Positions 61,285 through 64,000 of a stretch of DNA of 64,000 nt are shown here, one piece after another. The notes under the pieces are model-generated. The model was given only the letters and a program-made list of their open reading frames with translations, was not told where the DNA came from and searched no databases. Numbering within the stretch: the first letter of the stretch is position 1; every line of letters begins with the position of its first letter. The position numbers and the translations under genes are program-made. Where the stretch lies: the NCBI GenBank assembly GCA_964586455.1, contig CAZPHV010000020.1, positions 10,061 through 74,060 of the forward strand, read 5' to 3'. This DNA comes from Aquimonas sp964586455. Lineage in GTDB: Bacteria; Pseudomonadota; Gammaproteobacteria; Xanthomonadales; Xanthomonadaceae.

Positions 61285-63903
61285 ATGCATCAAACGCTGA
61301 TTGCCAGCCTGATCGCGGCACTCGCAGCCTCCAGCTGCACGCTTGCCCGCCCAACTGCGCAGGTCGATGCACCCACCGACTGGCGCGACCAGATCCTCTA
61401 CTTCGTTTTGATCGATCGTTTCGACGATGGCGATCCAGCCAACAACGATCAGGGCGCCGACGAGTTCGACCCGGCTGACTCCCGCCGTTACAGCGGTGGC
61501 GATCTGACCGGACTGACGCGGCGTCTTGACTACATCCGCGGCCTCGGTGCCACCGCGCTCTGGATCACCCCGCCGGTGCGCCATCAGTGGTGGGACGACA
61601 CGGCCGGCTATGGCGGCTACCACGGCTACTGGGCCCAGCACTTCATGGAGGTGGACCCGCACTTCGGCACGCTGGACGACTACCGCGCACTTGCCCAAGG
61701 GCTACACGCACGCGACATGCGGCTGGTGCAGGACATCGTGGTCAACCATGTCGGCAACTACTTCAGCTATGCGCCAGATCAGGTCGAGAGTGACCCGGCC
61801 GCGGACTGGCGCGCCAATGCCGGCGCGCAGCCCACGCAGCAGCCGACCCAGTGGCCCTTCGACCAGAACGATGCGCGCGACGTGGAGCAGCGCAGCCTCG
61901 ACATCTACCATTGGACGCCGCCAATCCAGGACTACAGCGACCCGGTGCAACTGCTGGAATGGCAGATGGCCGACCTCGATGATCTGAACACCGAGAACCC
62001 GCTGGTACGCCGCGCCCTGCGCCAGTCCTATGGCCACTGGATCCGCGAAGTCGGCGTCGACGGCTTCCGCGTCGATACCGCCTTCTATGTTCCGCCGGAT
62101 TACTTTCGCGACTTCCTGTTTGCCGACGATGTGGCAGCACCCGGGGTGATCGAAGTTGCGCGACGCGCGGGCAAACCGGACTTCCTGCTGTTCGGCGAGG
62201 GCTTCGCCATCGATCGCGCGTTCGAAGACACCCAGGCGCGACGCATAGAGACCTACGTGCGCAATGCGCAGGGCCCGCTGCTGCCGTCGATGATCAATTT
62301 CCCACTGTACGGAACCGCGCTGGATGTGTTCGCGCGCGCGCGGCCGCCTGCCGAGCTTGGTCACCGCATCGAGAACCTGCTGAAGGTGCATGCCGATCCA
62401 CACCGCATGCCCAGCTTCGTGGACAACCACGATGTCGATCGCTTCCTCGCCAGCGGCAGCGAAGCGGGCCTGAAGCAGGCCCTGCTCGCGATCCTCAGCC
62501 TGCCCGGCATCCCGGTGATCTACTACGGCACCGAGCAGGGCTTCAAGCGCATGCGCGGATCGATGTTCGCGGCCGGCTGGGGCAGCGAGGGCCGCGATCA
62601 TTACGACACCGAACATCCGTTGTATCGCTACCTGCAGCGCGCGACCGCAGTGCGCCACGCAGAACCTGCACTACGTCGAGGTCGGCCACGGGTGCTGGCA
62701 ACCGAAGCGGCGGGTCCAGGGCTGATCGCGTGGATCATGGAATCCGAGCAGGGCGCGGCACTGGTGGCCTTGAACACCGCGGATGCACCGAGCCTGTTCG
62801 GCGCGATCGCGACCGGGCTGGAACCGGGCCTCAGGCTTGAACCCGCCTTTGCGATCGACGGCGAAGCGCCCGAACTGCAGGTGGATGCCGAGGGCCACAT
62901 CGATCTGAAGCTTCCTGCGCGCGGCGGCTTCGTGTGGTGGCTGCAGGCGGCCAAGACCGCGGCAGAACGAACGATCGACGCCGATCGCGAAGCCGCGCCG
63001 CAGGCGGGGCAGCGCCCGACTCTCGACGTTCTCGGCGATGAGGCCGTGACGGATCGACTCGCGCTCGGCGGGACAGCGGCACCCGGCGCCGAACTTCGTC
63101 TCGTGCTGGATGGCGAAATCGAACGCGCTCACGCGTTCAAGGCTGACGCAGCCGGCCGCTTCGATCTGCACCTCGACGTACGCGGCCTCGCTGATCAGGA
63201 GCTGATCCATCGCGTACAGGTCGTCGACGCGAGCAGCGGCGCGAGTTCGGACAGCGCGCGTTTCAGGACGCGCCCGCAGTGGACGGTGCTGGCCGATGTC
63301 GACGATCCCATCGGCGACGACCACGGGCCGGAGGGCCGCTACCGCTATCCGACCGATCCGGGCTGGGGCGAGCGTGGTCTGCTCGACCTCACCGGCGCAC
63401 GCGTCGAAGCCAGCGGCGGCAGCCTGCGACTGAGCGTGCGGCTGCGCGCGCTGAGTCGGGACTGGAACCCTGCCAATGGTTTCGACCGTATGGCGCTCAG
63501 CCTGCACATCGCCCTGCCCGGCGTGAAAGTCGGTGCGCGCACGCTTCCACTGATGAATGCCGAGATGCCGGATGGATTGCATTGGCAGCGACGCCTGCGC
63601 GTGCACGGCTGGTCGAACGCGCTGTTTTCGCACGAGGGCTCGGATGCGCGCAGCGAGGGCAGCCCCATTGGCGCTGCGGCACTCAAGGTCGACCACGCCA
63701 CAGACACGCTGACTCTCACCCTGCCCGCCCGCATGCTGGGCGAGCCAGATTCACTGCGCGGGGCGGTGCTGCACCTGAGCACCTGGGATTACGACGGCGG
63801 CTATCGAGCGCTCACGCCCGAGGGCGGCACCATGCGCTTCGGCGGCGGCGATGGCGCGCGAGATCCACTGTGGATGGATTCGATGGTGCTAAGGCTGGAG
63901 TGA
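61285..63903 (+). CDS. Exported alpha-amylase-family glycoside hydrolase (GH13) with glucodextranase-like C-terminal module
   Basis: An 872-residue enzyme. A signal peptide starts at ATG 61285 (MHQTLIASLIAALAASSC), making that the likeliest start; in-frame starts at 61189 or 61225 lie upstream. The GH13 barrel has region I (DIVVNHVGN), nucleophile Asp264 (DGFRVDT), acid/base Glu305 (FGEGF) and Asp383 (FVDNHDVDRF), so it should be active on alpha-1,4-glucans. After a C-domain, a linker domain at about 580-680 leads to a Glucodextran_C-like module (about 690-872, DDPIGDDHGPEGRYRYPTD). Divergent from the receptor and probably secreted or periplasmic. Confidence 0.92.
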   Translation: MHQTLIASLIAALAASSCTLARPTAQVDAPTDWRDQILYFVLIDRFDDGDPANNDQGADEFDPADSRRYSGGDLTGLTRRLDYIRGLGATALWITPPVRHQWWDDTAGYGGYHGYWAQHFMEVDPHFGTLDDYRALAQGLHARDMRLVQDIVVNHVGNYFSYAPDQVESDPAADWRANAGAQPTQQPTQWPFDQNDARDVEQRSLDIYHWTPPIQDYSDPVQLLEWQMADLDDLNTENPLVRRALRQSYGHWIREVGVDGFRVDTAFYVPPDYFRDFLFADDVAAPGVIEVARRAGKPDFLLFGEGFAIDRAFEDTQARRIETYVRNAQGPLLPSMINFPLYGTALDVFARARPPAELGHRIENLLKVHADPHRMPSFVDNHDVDRFLASGSEAGLKQALLAILSLPGIPVIYYGTEQGFKRMRGSMFAAGWGSEGRDHYDTEHPLYRYLQRATAVRHAEPALRRGRPRVLATEAAGPGLIAWIMESEQGAALVALNTADAPSLFGAIATGLEPGLRLEPAFAIDGEAPELQVDAEGHIDLKLPARGGFVWWLQAAKTAAERTIDADREAAPQAGQRPTLDVLGDEAVTDRLALGGTAAPGAELRLVLDGEIERAHAFKADAAGRFDLHLDVRGLADQELIHRVQVVDASSGASSDSARFRTRPQWTVLADVDDPIGDDHGPEGRYRYPTDPGWGERGLLDLTGARVEASGGSLRLSVRLRALSRDWNPANGFDRMALSLHIALPGVKVGARTLPLMNAEMPDGLHWQRRLRVHGWSNALFSHEGSDARSEGSPIGAAALKVDHATDTLTLTLPARMLGEPDSLRGAVLHLSTWDYDGGYRALTPEGGTMRFGGGDGARDPLWMDSMVLRLE

Positions 63904-64000
63904 GCGCTGCGGCGGATCGGCGAGCACCGAGGCGAGGGTCGAGCGGCGGTGGGCCAGGGCCTGAGGTCTCCCCAGAATTTCTCTTTTCGATTCCGTTAGA

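Overview
The window is a GC-rich, gene-dense stretch of chromosome from a gammaproteobacterium, most likely order Lysobacterales (Xanthomonadales). The evidence is a complete System I cytochrome c maturation operon followed directly by a MetX-family serine O-succinyltransferase of the type found in Xanthomonas and Stenotrophomonas, a THX ribosomal protein, two large TonB-dependent receptors, and intergenic repeats of the GTAGGTTGGGC / GGTGGGCC kind. The genus cannot be fixed from the sequence. No rRNA, tRNA, CRISPR array, prophage or intact insertion sequence was recognised.

Layout. 1-7373: ccmB (partial) C D E F G H I, then metX, with overlapping starts and stops throughout. 7482-11129: rpsTHX, a thioesterase, and a divergent MerC-like / ZnuD-like receptor pair with Zur-like palindromes between them; the zur gene itself is at 18626-19132. 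11570-16827: small membrane and exported proteins, then an RstB-like kinase, a small exported protein, a TPR/beta-barrel outer-membrane protein and an RstA-like regulator in one operon. 16882-24726: M14 deacylase-like protein, zur, gltX, cyclophilin, lpxH, LEA-type lipoprotein, acyl-CoA dehydrogenase. 24824-32912: GNAT protein, hairpin-rich repeat, HNH nuclease, unknown protein, dxs, a lower-GC unknown gene, and ahpC-ahpF with OxyR-like operators. 33454-41585: orphan response regulator, YeeZ-like protein, exosortase XrtH, aroK-aroB, a P-type ATPase, and a mini-WGR gene coupled to hemE.

41711-47497 is a signalling operon read leftwards: a 1197-residue propeller hybrid histidine kinase, a CheY-like receiver, a CheC-type phosphatase with both active sites intact, and a GGEEF diguanylate cyclase. 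47619-52503 is a five-gene block with the symmetrical order GTPase - YceI - cytochrome b561 - YceI - GTPase. 53055-55565 holds an exported amidohydrolase and a glutathione S-transferase. 56042-63903 is an alpha-glucan uptake locus: a flavin-dependent halogenase-like gene, a TonB-dependent receptor and an exported alpha-amylase with a glucodextranase-type C-terminal module. A shared ATACGTAT-centred palindrome lies upstream of the halogenase and in the receptor/amylase divergent region.

The least conventional parts are the kinase-CheY-CheC-cyclase operon, the GTPase/YceI/b561 block, the RstBA operon carrying outer-membrane genes, and the repeat-filled gaps at 25313-25459, 54642-54938 and 57560-58144. 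All calls rest on reading the sequence and on family knowledge; no database search was run.
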